From Daphnia pulex (lineage: Eukaryota > Arthropoda > Branchiopoda > Diplostraca > Daphniidae): a DNA stretch of 64,000 nt. Where the stretch lies: contig NC_060019.1 of the NCBI RefSeq assembly GCF_021134715.1, positions 3,162,001-3,226,000 of the forward strand. The letters are read 5' to 3'. Both the position numbers and the translations under genes were made by a program. Under the pieces are notes generated by a model that saw only the letters and a list, made by a program, of their open reading frames with translations, was not told the DNA's origin and ran no database searches. Shown here one piece after another: positions 62,800 to 64,000 of this stretch (position 1 is the first letter of the stretch; each line of letters opens with the position of its first letter).

Positions 62800-63642
62800 G
62801 CAAGCATGGGTGAAATTTACAGCTCCTATGAGATCCTGGAACTATCGCCCGTCACGCTCAAAGATTCCGCCACCTACTCGTGCTAAGCCAAGAACACGAC
62901 TGGAACCACGAATCTTATCACGATTCCCATCGACATCACATACTCGCCGATGATTGTCAACGTCGGGCCGGCCGTTAGCCAATAATTGACGGTCACGTTA
63001 CACGAGCCGACTCGGCTCGAGTGCCAGGCGGAAGGTAATCTGCAGCCACGCTACCAGCGGCTCCACAGGCGGGCCAAGGACGACGAAGAGGATATTGTCC
63101 TCCGGTCAGAAGACCGTTGCCACTTGCACATCACCAACGTGATGTACGAACACCAGGGCGAGTACATTTGCATCGCCAAGCACCATCAACGGCCTGGAGC
63201 AGATGGTACATAGTGAAGCCACTACCCTCCGAGTTGTAGGGCCTCCACAAGTTCTAAACGAAGTCTCGCCGCGATTCATTTCTGTGGAACGCGGCGACGA
63301 TGCCGTCATCCGGACCGTCTTCTGCGCCGATCCACGTCCAATCTTGGCCCCTTTTGCGAACTTTGAACCGCTTTCTAGTGGAGAATGAAGGGAGGAAATC
63401 GTAAGCGCGAACTTGCTGTTCTTACTCTCCGTGTCAAATTCGACCCTGTTTCCATAGCAACTGTAATCGCCGTGGTGATCGCCTGTCTCTTTCTTTCTCA
63501 TCAACGTCAAAACGCTCTGCCTCTTCTTTGCTTACCGATTCGAGAGATGTTGTTTCGACCGCGAGTTCCACCATTTCTACCATTTGGAAATTTCATTAAT
63601 TACGCACATGCGGGACGCAACTGGAGGAACAAGCGAAGATGA
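62800..63642 (+). pseudogene. Immunoglobulin-superfamily membrane protein pseudogene (nephrin/Kirre-like)
   Basis: Three Ig-like pieces. The end of one (SSYEILELSPVTLKDSATYSC, then a TAA) at 62,810-62,885. A second domain (LTVTLHEPTRLECQAEGNL to YEHQGEYICIAK) at about 62,990-63,180, with a stop at its start and a frame change after IAK. A third strand set (SEATTLRVVGPPQVL to VFCADPRP) at about 63,215-63,350. A hydrophobic stretch (SIATVIAVVIACLFL) near 63,450-63,495 could be the transmembrane segment. Cys pairs and DSATYSC/GEYICIAK motifs identify the fold; the order resembles cell-adhesion proteins such as Kirre, Roughest or nephrin, but the exact parent is uncertain. Confidence 0.65.
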
Positions 63643-64000
63643 CTCGTCTGAAGAAGAAGAGAATGAACGACGATCCGCAATATTGGTCAACAATTCGCAC
63701 CCGTCACTAACGAATTACTTTCGTTACCGACACGACTTGAGGTGTCGCAGCCTGCAACTGAGACCTACCGGCACTACTGGAAAGCGACCCCTCGTCATCA
63801 AAAGAATTGAAAATAATTCACCTGCTTCGCGTCATATGGCGTCAGAAGAACCCGGCTTGTAACAACGCCAATCGTCTCTGCGTCGATATGGAAGAAGATC
63901 TGGAACCTACAAATAAACTTTGACCCGCTTCCCGAACCAACATTGTCGTTTGAAATTCAAAGATTTGGCCGCCAGAAAATGTTGAAATCGAAACGGACAA
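63643..64000. other. Right edge, no supported feature
   Basis: A short acidic/Ser-rich frame (EDDSSEEEENERR near 63,640) could be the cytoplasmic part of the preceding Ig-like gene, but this is not established. Confidence 0.3.

Noticed and set aside
63106..63510. Minus-strand Ig-like frame (GDYSCYGNRVEF)
   Set aside because: Weak chance resemblance; the plus strand carries stronger Ig blocks over the same interval.

Overview
The window is nuclear DNA of an arthropod-like animal, most likely a cladoceran crustacean such as Daphnia. This is inferred from short GT-AG introns (about 50-190 bp), AT-rich intergenic DNA, and a dense mix of Copia, Gypsy, DIRS, LINE, PIF/Harbinger, mariner-like and tRNA-derived repeats. 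There is no operon structure. I could not run searches, so all homology calls come from reading translations and motifs.

Layout. 0.37-2.0 kb: minus-strand multi-exon gene resembling the uncharacterised SAMD3-like family. 3.4-8.1 kb: repeats, including a 1,029-bp mariner-like palindrome, a foldback MITE, and a decayed coding block. 9.5-12.2 kb: eleven-exon gamma-glutamyltranspeptidase gene carrying three apparent reading-frame lesions. 14.1-28.6 kb: the centrepiece, three paralogous giant genes (A minus, B plus, C plus). All start with a stonustoxin/MACPF-like N-terminal region and end in an AIG1-type GTPase; B and C also have fibronectin III domains and a Cys-rich tail. A and B are divergent from a shared 570-bp spacer. 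B is split by a 940-bp DNA transposon, and B and C each show a one-base frame change in a poly-A run. 30.3-33.7 kb: a partial duplicate of the 6.3-13.3 kb block, lacking the gamma-glutamyltranspeptidase coding part.

33.8-37.6 kb: decayed DIRS retrotransposon with inverted terminal repeats. 38.0-38.6 kb: cysteine desulfurase (NFS1) pseudogene exons. 41.2-42.4 kb: DNMT1 pseudogene with the RFTS region. 45.1-49.1 kb: decayed Gypsy element. 49.1-50.0 kb: LINE 3' end split by a 443-bp solo LTR. 51.0-51.7 kb: Harbinger transposase fragment. 54.9-61.3 kb: broken 2OG-Fe(II)-oxygenase-like gene whose 75-bp intron holds a complete antisense Copia element (55,104-60,353) with LTRs identical by eye, a 5-bp target duplication and an intact coding region. 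61.4-62.4 kb: 5' end of a second Copia plus a 58-bp tandem array. 62.8-63.6 kb: immunoglobulin-superfamily pseudogene.

Two items deserve most attention. First, the SNTX-like/FN3/AIG1-GTPase gene cluster looks like a family of large GTPases that could act in cell-autonomous defence (inference). Second, the young Copia element's gag is open only if two canonical GT-AG introns, one holding a 42-bp minisatellite, are removed, which is unexpected for an element that copies itself through RNA. Several frame breaks sit in homopolymers, so draft-assembly error must be separated from true pseudogenisation.
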